From NCBI GenBank assembly GCA_010356995.1, contig ML996696.1, forward strand, positions 870,364 to 934,363: a stretch of 64,000 nucleotides of DNA. The letters run 5' to 3'. The stretch's first letter is position 1; every line of letters begins with the position of its first letter. The notes below the pieces were generated by a model. That model was not told the origin of the DNA and did not search any database. It saw only the letters and a program-made list of their open reading frames with translations. Of the stretch, positions 1-9,950 are shown in pieces. The DNA comes from Trichodelitschia bisporula. Taxonomy: Eukaryota; Ascomycota; Dothideomycetes; Phaeotrichales; Phaeotrichaceae. Position numbers and translations under genes: made by a program.

Positions 1-566
1 CCACTCAAACCCAACCTAACCCCCCAGCCGCCGCAGCAAAGATCTGCAAAGACCTCGCCGAGCGTAACGAAATTGCCAGCCGCGCCTCGGGCAAACAAAT
101 CGTCTACCACGCCCTGCAGGCACGTCACCCACCCCTCCCCTCACCGTAACTAACAGCTCAGGACCCAGCGCTCTTAGAGCAGTGTACGCCCGAACACCTC
201 ACCTCCCTCGACGCTGCGCTGCGCGACGCACAAGCTGAGATTGCGGAGCTCAAATCGCGGCATAAGGTCCTGACTGCACAGCTGGCGACGCTGAGTAAGG
301 CGGTGCCGCTTGCAGAACTACAGGCGAGGAATGAGGCGCTGGTGGAGGAGAAGGAGGGGTTGGAGAGGAGGATTGAGAGGTTGAGGATGGGTGCTGTGGG
401 GCCGGTGAGGGAGGGGGAGAGAGAGGAGATTGATAGGGAACTCAAGAGGGTGGAGAGGGTTGTGGCGCGGCGGAAGGGGATTGTGCGCGAGATGTGGGCG
501 GTTATTAGTGAGGCGGTGGGAGAGGGGAAGGAGGAGTTGAGGGAGGAGCTTGGGGTAGAGATTTAG
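1..566 (+). CDS. HOP2: Meiotic homologous-pairing protein 2 (Hop2/TBPIP), 3' part
   Basis: The 5' end lies outside the window. Two exon parts are seen: up to 119, and 162-566. An acceptor at 26-27 may mean the first exon really starts near 28. The end of a winged-helix domain is visible (ICKDLAERNEIASRASGKQ, then IVYHALQ), and the GKQ-x-VYHA-Q motif is typical of TBPIP. It is followed by DPALLEQ, a long leucine-zipper-like coiled coil and a C-terminal RRKGIVREMW segment matching the end of the TBPIP domain. Hop2 with Mnd1 helps Dmc1/Rad51 in homologous pairing at meiosis, in the nucleus. The reading frame requires the 42-nt intron (120-161) to begin with GC rather than GT (CAG|GCACGT ... CTCAG). 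The gene is convergent with the next one. I infer the family from these motifs and am fairly sure. Confidence 0.85.
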
Positions 567-1876
567 GGGTGTTGGAGGCGATGCGGTGGGATGTGAAGGA
601 TACGAGTGTGGATGCTCAGAAGCAGATTTGATCCTCTCTCAGACCATAATCTGAATGCACAATCCCATGATACAACCCTCGACATGATCCCTCGTCTCGA
701 CCTTCCGGACGCTGATCTTTGACATTCCCAACCCGTCGGTATGGTACCCTAACCCCTTTCGGCCTGATGCCACGCCCCGAACCATATCTTCGGGTCGGTA
801 CCCGCCCTCACGGCCCGTGCGCCGTTCCACGGCCGGCGAACGGGGAATCTTGGCGATATGGGAGGCGGACTTCACCGTGAACCTCGTGAGAGTGTGATAT
901 GAAGCTTCGGCGTTGCGCAGTTCCAGAGTTAAACATGGATTTGGGTGATCCGATACTCCGCAGATACGGTGGGAATAAGCACGCCTATCGCAGATCTGCA
1001 AATCCCGCCCCAACTTCAGCACCGAGGGATGTGAGCACGCAATGTCCATGATCAACGTGCAAAGCGAACACGAGTTTCGTTAAGCGTTCGCCGTCTCGCA
1101 AATAACTACCGATCTTTCTTATACCGGTTTCCGCCCCGATGCGGCATCGCCTCTTCACACGTGGGAGGGCGCAATTTCGCTTCCGGCACCCGCTTCATTC
1201 CAGAACACGGGCCGGGCGCGGGGGGCGCCGATCAGTGGAGTTCCACGTTTCGGGTGCCGAGGCGGGAGGGGCGCCTTAAGGCGTGCACTCGAAGATCACC
1301 AAAAGAGTGGGGGCGGCAACGTTCTTCAATTGCCGATTAAGTTGCGTGTTCGCTTCCTGACATGCAGAGCCGACTCCGGCCTAAGATCATCACTATCAAA
1401 TCAATGCCCAACGCCATGCTGTAAATGCACCCGCCCACCGCTATCCGACCGACCATGCACCCTTCCCCCAAGTCCTACCGCCAAATGAAACATACATACG
1501 GAGTACGCTTCGCAACGGGCATGCGCGCCGGAGGATCAGGATGAATCCGCATCCCGCGTGGCCTCGTGGCAAAACGCGTGCTCCCGCTCCCACTCCCACG
1601 AGGCAAACAGCCCGCTCCCATTCTCACGAGGCAGAAAGCCTACTCCCACGAGGGCAAACAGCCCGCTCCCACTCCCATGAGGCACATGCACAATCCCCTC
1701 ACCCCGCCGCCTCACAATCCAACTCCCCCAACGCCGCCGTAAGCGTACGCCTCGCCTCAAACTCCCCCCCACTCCCGGGGCGCACATGCGCCGTCACAAT
1801 CGCCACGAGGGCACGATACACCGCATACCTGCTTTCATCAGCCTTGTAAACCATAAAACTCAACCCAACACGGTGC
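567..1876. other. Convergent intergenic region
   Basis: This lies between the 3' ends of HOP2 and the phosphotransferase-like gene. It holds a 28-bp minisatellite (1583-1689) and otherwise no gene I can support. The open frames here look random and lack any recognisable motif. Confidence 0.5.
1583..1689. repeat. 28-bp minisatellite, about 4 copies
   Basis: Copies start at 1583, 1611, 1639 (shortened to 23 bp) and 1662. The core is CCCGCTCCCACTCCCACGAG followed by GCAAACAG, with a few substitutions per copy. It is purine/pyrimidine skewed and lies between two convergent genes. No function is evident. Confidence 0.7.
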
Positions 1877-2749
1877 TCACAGCAACCCCCTAACCCTCGC
1901 TCCCCCCCCCTCAGTACCCCCCCACCCGAGAAGCCCGGTGACCCACCACTCCCCCCCGCGCTCCTCTACCAAAATCCCGCTCTCGTCGAGACCGAGGGGG
2001 ACACAGCGTGCGTCGGTGATGGCGTCGAGTGCGGAGGAGAAGGCGGCGACGTGCCCGCGTATCCGCTCGTAGGGTAGCACGAGCAGGACGTCCTCGCCGT
2101 CGCGCAGCACCTGCTCGACTAGGCCTGCGAATGCGGCGGACCAAGACCGCGCACCCCGCCCGGCCCACACGGCGGGCGTGCTCCCGAAGGCGCCGAGCCG
2201 CGTCCCGCACACGGCGGCTAGGATAGCCCCAAGCTGGCCCTCCAGGCGCGCCCTCGTCTGCGCCGGGAGCTGCACGCTGGGGTACGGCGTGCCGGAGAGA
2301 AAAGCACGTAGCAGAAGCGGCCCCGGGAGGCTAGTCGTGCCGCTCGGGTCGTAGGCGAGGGTTGAGGGGAGGGTGGGCAGGCGGGCGCGGGAGAGGAGGG
2401 TTAGAACGTTGGCTTCGCTTGCTATTGCCGCTGTTTCGTGCCGGAGGAGATGCGTGGCCGACGGGGCGGGGGTTTTGAGCACGGAGGGCCCGTCGGAGGT
2501 TTGTAGGAGGTGGAGGGTGTGCAAGGGCGCTCGGAGGGGGGTGGAGGAGGTGAGGCGGGGGCGGGAGGGGAGGAGAGTGCGGAGGAGGCGTTGGAGGGTT
2601 GCGAGGTCGGGGTTTGATGCTGGGCGGTGGGAGGAGGGGTGGTGGTAGTAGGTTGTTGAGGAGGCGGAGTTGTGGTGGGGTGGTCGGCTCGGGTACCGGC
2701 TACTGCTGGATCCCGGGCCGGGAGAGGGGGTGTGGTACGGGTAGCTCAT
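1877..2749 (-). CDS. Aminoglycoside-phosphotransferase-like protein lacking catalytic residues
   Basis: A single-exon frame of 290 aa. The fold resembles fungal APH/choline-kinase-like proteins: an N-lobe with SVLKTPAPSATHLLRHETAA, a linker, and a C-terminal RCVPLGLDESGILVEE ... WWVTGLLGWG. The last two segments align with the family's HGDxxPxNIL and ITGIxDWx motifs. At those places the histidine, the catalytic aspartate, the asparagine and the metal-binding aspartate are all replaced (PLG near residue 251, G for N, GW for DW). The protein ends about 13 residues after this point, where family members usually continue for tens of residues. A frame start at 2782 also exists, but a TATATA box at 2803-2808 lies only about 20 nt above it, so the ATG at 2749 is preferred. 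It could be a pseudokinase-like protein or a decaying gene. No substrate can be assigned. Confidence 0.6.
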   Translation of the reverse strand: MSYPYHTPSPGPGSSSSRYPSRPPHHNSASSTTYYHHPSSHRPASNPDLATLQRLLRTLLPSRPRLTSSTPLRAPLHTLHLLQTSDGPSVLKTPAPSATHLLRHETAAIASEANVLTLLSRARLPTLPSTLAYDPSGTTSLPGPLLLRAFLSGTPYPSVQLPAQTRARLEGQLGAILAAVCGTRLGAFGSTPAVWAGRGARSWSAAFAGLVEQVLRDGEDVLLVLPYERIRGHVAAFSSALDAITDARCVPLGLDESGILVEERGGEWWVTGLLGWGGTEGGGARVRGLL

Positions 2750-2802
2750 GGTCGCGATGGGGAGCATGGCGGGCAGGGCCATGGCAGCGCGGTGTCGGGC
2801 GA

Positions 2803-2808
2803 TATATA
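2803..2808 (-). promoter_or_regulatory. TATA box of the phosphotransferase-like gene
   Basis: TATATA reads on the minus strand 54 nt upstream of the ATG at 2749 and 21 nt upstream of the ATG at 2782. The spacing favours the downstream ATG. This is inference from position only. Confidence 0.45.
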
Positions 2809-4124
2809 CCGCAGGTCAGGTCTTCCCTAAATCACAGGGCAGTCGTCGCGGGTGCGGTGGCAGCAGAAGGAATATCACCCGCGGCGCATGCGGCGGGTCC
2901 CCTGTGTTTATGGCGTTCTGGATGACGGGTCGTCGCGGTGGGACGGAACGTTGTGTAGCTGTGGAGGAGTGGGGGTATGGTTTTTGGGGTGGATGCGTGG
3001 ATGATGACCGGGTTATGGGACGCTGACGGCAGCAGCCGCGGGCATTAAAGGCGTTCCCAAGGGCGAGGTTTACCCCGTTCATGCTCGGCTAAGGCTCGCA
3101 TGGCGGAGGGTGTTATTGGCCGTTTGGCGAGGGAGGGCGGGCTGGTACGGGTGTGGTTGACGAGGCTGGGCATGGGCTGGGGCGGAGGTGCCGGGTAGAT
3201 TGAGTGCGTAAACGCGAGGTGGGGTGGGAGGGGGCTAGTTGGACGAGGGGAGAGGGTGGGTGTTACTGTCAGCATATCTTAGCATATCATCTACGGTAAA
3301 TACTATGGATTGCGATCATTGCGTGATGGTAGGTGGTGGACGGTGTGCCGGGTGTACGGTTGGGGTGGTGCCCGCCGGCGACACCAGCCCTGTCGGAGCC
3401 CAAAGAAGCGGAGTGACAGAGGGAAGGACAGCAAGAGATCAATGAATGTCGAATGGCATCAGAAAAACAGAGGTCATCAAAAATCAGCACCAATCCATGA
3501 TTCATACCGCCTTGCCCCTCCCAGAGACAGGCATTTTGCTGTCATTCAGTAGCCGAAAACACCCAAACCAGGACGCCTCGGCCGGGCAGATGCAAAAGAT
3601 ATGCCCCCCGAAAGCGGCATTAGCGCCTCTCGCTTCTCCAAACGCCTTCGCTTGGGCCTGAATCTGGGATTTTGAGGCGCATGCCGTGCATAAAACGTGC
3701 ATTCGCTTGCCCCGGTAGCTTAGTGTGCGCTCATTCCCCAATCACAGCTCTTCGGATATTTACCTCTCCGCCTCGAAGCGAAGATCCAGGGAACTCCCTA
3801 GTTCAGATCCCAACTCGTTCCTCGCCAGAAAAGTGTCAAAAGCAAAGAAAAAGTCGATCCGCGCGCCTCGAACGCGCCAAGTCGTCCCGGCAGTCCAGAA
3901 CAGACGAATCCCTTGCTAACCGCCTCCTCGGATATTCAATCGGCTACCCACGGCCACGAGGCGAAGAACAAGCCACCGCCTTTCCCCTCATCACCCACAA
4001 AATCGTCACTAGTGCATAGTCCTCGGTATCAACTGCCGTATCAACTACGCGAAACGGGACCCAGGCCGAGCAGTCACCGAACCACGTACGTAACCAGTCG
4101 TATCCATCAAGACTCAAATTCCCC
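2809..4124. other. Intergenic region, phosphotransferase-like promoter to TAN1 3' end
   Basis: No gene recognised. Several overlapping open frames of 60-115 codons on both strands carry no family motif and no consistent splice structure. Some of the sequence must hold the promoter of the gene ending at 1877 and the 3' UTR of TAN1. Confidence 0.4.
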
Positions 4125-5681
4125 TTATGCTTCTTCCTTTTGCTCCTCTGCAGCTTCTCCTCCCTTGGGTTTGACGTCGGCCCTCGCTCCCGGCTCTGAC
4201 GTCACTCGGCTCGCCGGCGCATACAGCTCGGCGATGTTAAACTTCCTCAGCGTGTCGTATTCCTTGCCGACGACACTCATACCGCACACATTCTGTTCCA
4301 CGCATCAGTCCTGTCATCTCGCTCCCCCATCTGCCATGATTGTCAAGTGAAAGGGAAGCGGGCGTGCCTGCCTACCTTGTACAATTCAACCAGAATCAAC
4401 ACATCATAGTTCTTCAGATCAACCTGATGGCCCGGCCCGACAGCCGTAGCCACCTGCTTGATAACGCCGTCTCGGGTCAGGAGAGAGTGATTGCGAAGAT
4501 TAGGCCGGATAGCAAACTGCGAAAATGCCTCAGTGAACGCTGCGCCGCGCATGGAGGAGGCGTATGTCATGTGTGCCCAAAGAACACATAGGGACATTTC
4601 TCCGCGAGCCAACTAACCTTCTTGCCTGCACATCCCGGCTCATGGAAGTGCGGCCTGAGAACCTCCTTCGCGACTTCCTCGAGGCCTTTCTCCGTCGCCT
4701 TGCCCACTAGCGAGATGGGTGTCAGGCGTTGGACTGACCTGCACTGCTTGCGGCCCGACGAGTCGGCGGCGTCTTTGCAGATAGCCTGGACGAAGGAGAC
4801 AGGCTCAATAGGCGGGAGCACCTTGAAAAACGCGACTTGTAGTGGTCAGACACATCCACTGACGCAGACATGCAAGACGCGCAACCTACCACATGGCGTA
4901 TCCAGCCTCACGGAAGCAAACAGCTGCTGTGCAGCAGAAGGCTTCCGCAAACTCTCCAGTTCCTTTGCGATCTCGGCTTCGACATCCACGACATCGTCGT
5001 CCGCGTCATTTCCCCCCTCGTCCCCAACAGCTCCATGCCCGTAGAGCCGACTTGCATACTGCCCGCATCAGCATCCAATCCCTAGCCAGAACAGCCGAGA
5101 GCGCCGACAACTGGCCGCCTCTCTCGCTAACGGTGAAGAAATGGAGGGGAGGAGGGCGGGGGGGGGGAAGCATACATCATCAAACAGCGTCTTCAGTTCG
5201 CCCACACACTTCGCCTCCTTCCCCTTGTTGCACGTGGCCCAAATGCCAGCGTCGCCGGGTTCGATATCCCTTCGCACCGGCACAGGTCTGGCAGAAGAAG
5301 CGCCGGAGCTACCCCCGCGCCCCTGCCGCGTAGTTGCCCACTTCTTCTAAGTGACGAGGAGTGTGGCGTTAGCGTAGCTGCGGGAGGAGGAGGGGGGCGG
5401 GGCCATCTTGCAATCGAGGCCCTCTGCGGCAGGAGTAACCTCCGAGCCGGCAGCCATTGCACCGGCACCACAGCGGCAGCGGGCGGGGGCTACCTCGCGT
5501 GCATACGCGATCGTGCAGTAGCCAGGAAAATGTGAAAGACAGGGGTCGTGGAGGTCGGAGGGAAAGGTAGGGAAAAAAGCCCGGCGCTCCGCGTACTAAC
5601 TTTGGATCGTTTGGAGTCAGGAGCTCCTCCGTCAGACGCATGCACGTCCCCTGCCTTTCGCTTCCTCTCCTCCGATGACAT
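4125..5681 (-). CDS. TAN1: tRNA acetyltransferase-associated THUMP protein Tan1
   Basis: Six exons in transcript order: 5681-5601, 5346-5176, 5058-4890, 4835-4618, 4516-4376 and 4292-4125, giving 315 aa (yeast Tan1 is 289). Tan1 binds tRNA through its THUMP domain and is needed, with Kre33/Nat10, for N4-acetylcytidine at position 12 of tRNA-Ser and tRNA-Leu. Conserved parts seen here are a basic start MSSEERKRKAGDVHASDGG, KKWATTRQG, DAGIWATCNKGKE, the acidic linker, RLTPISLVGKATEKGLEEVA, FAIRPNLRNH, VDLKNYDVLILVELYKNVCG and MSVVGKEYDTLRKFNIAELY. All five introns have GT-AG ends and restore these motifs across junctions. The C-terminal tail is charged and variable. Intron 1 is long (254 nt) for this window. 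Confidence is high. Confidence 0.93.
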
Positions 5682-7781
5682 CGTGGTCGCCGGCGCCCGC
5701 TTCGTGAGGGAACGGAGATTTAGGGAAGAGCGAATAAGCGAGTGGGGAGGGGCGGCGGTTGGAGCCAGCAGTTTCGTGTCGGGCAGGGCGCCAGTCGCTA
5801 AGGGTTGAAACTTCTGGGCGGTCGGCCGGTGGTGGGTGGTTTTGCTGCGCCTTGAATGGGCGTTTTTTTTTTGCTCGCGTGTGGGGAAACGCGGGCGTGA
5901 CGGTGAGGTTTTGTGGTGGTACTGTATCTACGGTGAGGGGAGGCGCGAAGCGAAGAGGCTGGCCAATCTCGCGTAGGAGACGCGGGGAGAGGGAGGGGGA
6001 CGGTGAGTGACAAACAACACAATAACGTAAAGGTGACGATGCAGAAACGGAAGTGTTCCGCGTGTCAAAGAAGCGGTGGGGAAGTTTGTGAGGATCTTCG
6101 CTTGGGCCTGTTCCAGCGCGCGGCACTGGGCGGTTCTCGCGTGAAAGTGAGACAGGCGGTAAGGCGGGGAATCGGCGTTTATCGAGCGCGAAGAACTGGA
6201 GAGGAACAAAAGAAGGAGAGGGGCACCGCAAGGGTAAGGGGAAGAAGGTGGGGCCGGGACAGCGGGAAGCGCCACAAAGTGACGACTCCGTTCTACCGTA
6301 CCGCCTAGCTTAAAGAGCCAAACCTCTTGGTCTTTCGCCGAGGAGCAGTTGAAGCCGAACGCGTTTGCAAGTGGCTGATGTGTTCGGGAGCGCAGATTGA
6401 GGAAGAAGAGCAGGACGAGACGAGAACGACATGCTGACAAGCCACTTTTGCACAAAAGCGAGTGTAACTCCCGACGCCCGACGCCCGACGTCCGCAAACC
6501 CGATTAACCCCCGGCCTGAGTATTCGGCAAGCCGGGCCAGGATATCGCAAGTTTCCTAGCCGCAAGCCGCCTAGCGTCATGCATACAGGCATTCGGCAAA
6601 TCCCGGCCCCTGTTCGGCACTCCAAAGCCTATCCATCTCGCGTTCCTGAGCGTCGTGCTCGGATTCCAAACTCCACAGCTTCCTCGGTCGGTTTCTGCTG
6701 TGTTGTAATCGCTCGCCGTTTGGCTGCGATGGAAGGACCTCAGCACTAGGCTGGAAGGCCACGCGAGCGACTTCGGAGATTAACTTCCTTCCACGTTGTC
6801 CACGATGTCACTCTTCGGGCGAGTCGACACCAGCAGCCCCGCAAGGCGACAACATTGCCCATCCAAATCACTCTCCACGCGTGTCGAACTGTTCGATAAT
6901 CCACGGAAGAAGCACATCCCAAACTACATCCCTCACCCCTCAAAAAATATATCCGAAGCTCCAACAACCCCGCACTGTAGCTCTGTATCCATCCTCACCC
7001 CAAGCCGCAGCCTCGTCGCCGGCAACCCCAATCTCTGCCCCCCGCCCTCGGCTCTAGCCCCCGTCCCCCAAGGCCCAGACTCCACCTCACCCGCCGAAGT
7101 CGTCGGAGGCAGTTCAGTACGGATATAATGATGACGCGGCGCCAGCGCCGCAGGCATACTGTACGGTAGGCGCTCGCGTGGGGTACCAGGGCGGGGAACT
7201 TCAAGCGCGGGGCATGCAGCCGTCAGGGAGCTGCATTCGCACTTCGATAGGCAACATATTCGGCTCTACATTAGAACTAGAATTAGCTAGCGGTATTGTT
7301 TAGGTTATTCTAAGCTTTCCCGCTGCGAATCATCCGCCCGGAAATATGCACGTCGCTTATGCCCGTTCGCTTCTCGAGCTTGTTGGTCGCGAGAACGGCG
7401 CGTGTGAGTGCATTATGCACAGTAGGCGAGCGAAATCTGCCAAGGATACGCGAGATCGGGTGCGTGGGCCAATTGTCGTTCGCCGCTTTTCTCAGCTGGG
7501 GCTCAGCTCGAGGCAGAGCTGGGAGAGGGTGTGCGTTAGACTCGCCTTTTGGGACGATGGGTGTGGGTGGGAGCCTATGGGAAGGGCCGAATGGAGCTAG
7601 ATGCAAGGGGAAGCGAAGAGAAGCGAAGATGTTAACTGATTAGTCTTCATCATGAGAAATTGATGTATTCAGTCTTGTCTCTCGAGGAAGACGGCTATGA
7701 TACGGGAATCGGAAGGAGAACTCCTGCCCCATTGTGTCCTATTGGATCGGAATGTTGAATATGCCACCTAGTTCTCCCCTT
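5682..7781. other. Intergenic region upstream of TAN1
   Basis: About 2.1 kb between the TAN1 start and the YMC1-like 3' end. A 199-codon minus-strand frame (5632-6231) overlaps TAN1 exon 1 in another frame and shows no motif. Other frames are shorter. No RNA gene or repeat was recognised. It presumably includes the TAN1 promoter. Confidence 0.4.
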
Positions 7782-9028
7782 TCAGCTGATGAATCTCATC
7801 GTGACTTCCGCACTGTGAGAAAGTTAGCAGGCATACCACAACCTTCACGACCACCCAAAGAGCAATCAAAGGCTCGTACTCACACCGCAAACGTTCCCGC
7901 ACTAACCGGCATAGCCCTCAAAAGCGTCGGCCCAATCCCCTTCCAAAAACCCCTCAACCCCTCCGCCCTCCACGTCTGCCCAAAACAATCCCTCATACTC
8001 TTATACCGCATCCCACTCCCCAGCCCATCACTCTGCATCTTACTCTTAACCACATCAAACGGATAACTCGCCAACCAAAGCGCCTCCCCGGCAAGTCCAC
8101 CATACAGCGCCACCTTCCACGTCGGCACCTCCCTACGCTCGATCTTATTCCTCGCCGCATCGAGGTTCATCATGTACTCGTAGGCCAGAAACCACACGCC
8201 GTACGCCTGCGCTTCGCGCAGCACCGTCACCGCCTGCCCGCGATACAACCCGCGCAACACGCCGCCATTCCCCGGGCGGCTCAGCGTGCGAATGCACGCC
8301 AGCGGCCCATCATACAAGCGCCCCGCGCCGTGGGGCTGCGTCTGCAGCCGGATGCGCACGTGCTCGATCGGGCCCGAGAGCACGGAGTTGGTGACGCCGG
8401 CGAAGGCGCCGGCGAGATAGTACTGGCCGTAAGATAGAGTGGGCGGGAGGGCGGGGTTGGCGGCGGCGTTGCGTTGCTCGAGGATGCGGCGGGCGTAGTG
8501 GAAGCCGCCGAATTGGACCGAGACCTACGAGTAAGAGTGTTGATATGAGGAATTGTGGGGGGACAGGAGGGCGGCGAGGGCACTTACGCAGGCGCCGATG
8601 CCGATGAGGGGGGTTAGTGTGCCCTTGTAGAAGGCGAGGGGGCCCTCTTTTTTCCAGATCTGGGTCGCGCAGTCGAGGGCGTTGGAGTACTGCGTTGTGG
8701 TCTGGAGGCGCACTTTGACGATGTCTGTCGCCGGGGTCAATTAACCCCATCAAAGCATTTCCCGACACAACATACCAAATGGCTGGCCTGGATTCGTCAG
8801 TACTGATCAGAAAATGGAGGAGATGCCCGCGGGATGGACATGACGGGCCGGGAGCATCAGCTTTGGTAGAGTGACGTGAAGTACCCCACAGCCCCTCACC
8901 CCACCAGCCCAAGAACGAACAAACTCACCCAGTAAAACCTGAGCAATTCCTCCACATGCGCCTGAAAATAAATCCTTAGCCGTCTGCTTCAGGCCCTGGC
9001 CTTCGACTTCCAGTTCCTCGCCACTCAT
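7782..9028 (-). CDS. Mitochondrial carrier, YMC1-type
   Basis: Five exons: 9028-8929, 8787-8776, 8724-8588, 8524-7884 and 7812-7782, giving 306 aa, the usual size for an SLC25 carrier. The three carrier repeats each carry the P-x-[DE]-x-x-[KR]-type signature: GQPFDIVKVRLQ, GPIEHVRIRLQ and YPFDVVKSKMQ. The N-terminus (LKQTAKDLFSGACGGIAQVL) and LAFYKGTLTPLIGIGACVSV match fungal YMC1/YMC2-like inner-membrane carriers, which are linked to glycine, glutamate or organic-acid transport. The exact substrate cannot be read from sequence. Exon 2 is a 12-nt microexon, and it is what completes GQPFD across two introns. The last exon is only 31 nt and restores AEVTMRFIS at the C-terminus. It might be another amino-acid or carnitine-type carrier, but YMC1 is the best fit. 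Confidence 0.88.
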
Positions 9029-9950
9029 TTCGAGATGACGGGCCGATATCGGGCCGCGGTACTGTCCTCCGGAACGTGGTAAGCAGACGAAGCAGCGGCT
9101 CTTTGATATGAGACGGTTATGATTGAGTACGAGTAGCAATGGGAGCAGGAAGAGTGAAAAGAGTGTATCGCGTGGTTTGCCTCTGGTAGTTCAACTCATG
9201 CCAAGCGACCTATCTGAGGTCGGGGGGAAGGTTGCGTGCTTCGCGCTAGCCTGAGATCGCGGTTCCGGGATCCGGACCGCCAGCCCGATTGGGAAAGCAT
9301 TCGGGATACCGGTACAATTACTTTGACATCGATCCGGCTTGCTGTGCTCTTGAATAATGCAAATAAGCGTAGGAGACTATAAGACCACTTCGTTCGTCTA
9401 TGCTCCTACTGCTAGATGTCTTTAAATTTTTCGGTCAGGGCTGCTTGATACCCTATGTCCTTCGAGATCTAAAAAAAAGGTTAATACTCATCGGCCAGGA
9501 CGACAAGAAATACAGTAGAAGACACTTGACGTCTGAAGCAAGCTCACCTTCACGTTAATTGAACCTAAGAACAGTACCCACCTCATGAAGCTCACAGCTT
9601 GGATGCCTTTGGGAAATGTGAAGGCATAGCCTGTCCGCCGGCTGGTTCACCGGCTTCTCTTTCTTATCCTTCTTTTAGTTTCAATCACGCACTCGTTGTT
9701 AGTGCATGAACCTCTTGTCGATGCTCCCATTATCGATGCTCCCATTACAGCATCCTACCACCCTCTCACAGCACAGCCACAAACCGCGGACCAAAGCACC
9801 TCATTAAGAGTACTACTCCGCCTAAAAGGCCCGACAGGGGGGCAAAATCGCCAGCCCAGCCGCACGATCAAGAAGTGAAGTCCCACCAGCATCTAGACAT
9901 AAAAAACTTATTACATCCAGACATATACCCATTACATCCTCCTCATTGCC
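9029..9950. other. Intergenic region upstream of the carrier gene
   Basis: About 0.9 kb. It contains the carrier promoter and the 3' region of the GPI-protein gene. A near-duplicate 14-15-nt motif (ATCGATGCTCCCATTA-like) occurs twice near 9717-9746. No gene is supported. Confidence 0.4.

Noticed and set aside
639-1055. Minus-strand open frame of 138 codons
   Set aside because: No family motif or splice structure, and it lies in a convergent gap.
5632-6231. Minus-strand open frame of 199 codons
   Set aside because: It overlaps TAN1 exon 1 in another frame, is Pro/Arg/Ser-rich without a motif and looks like a composition effect.
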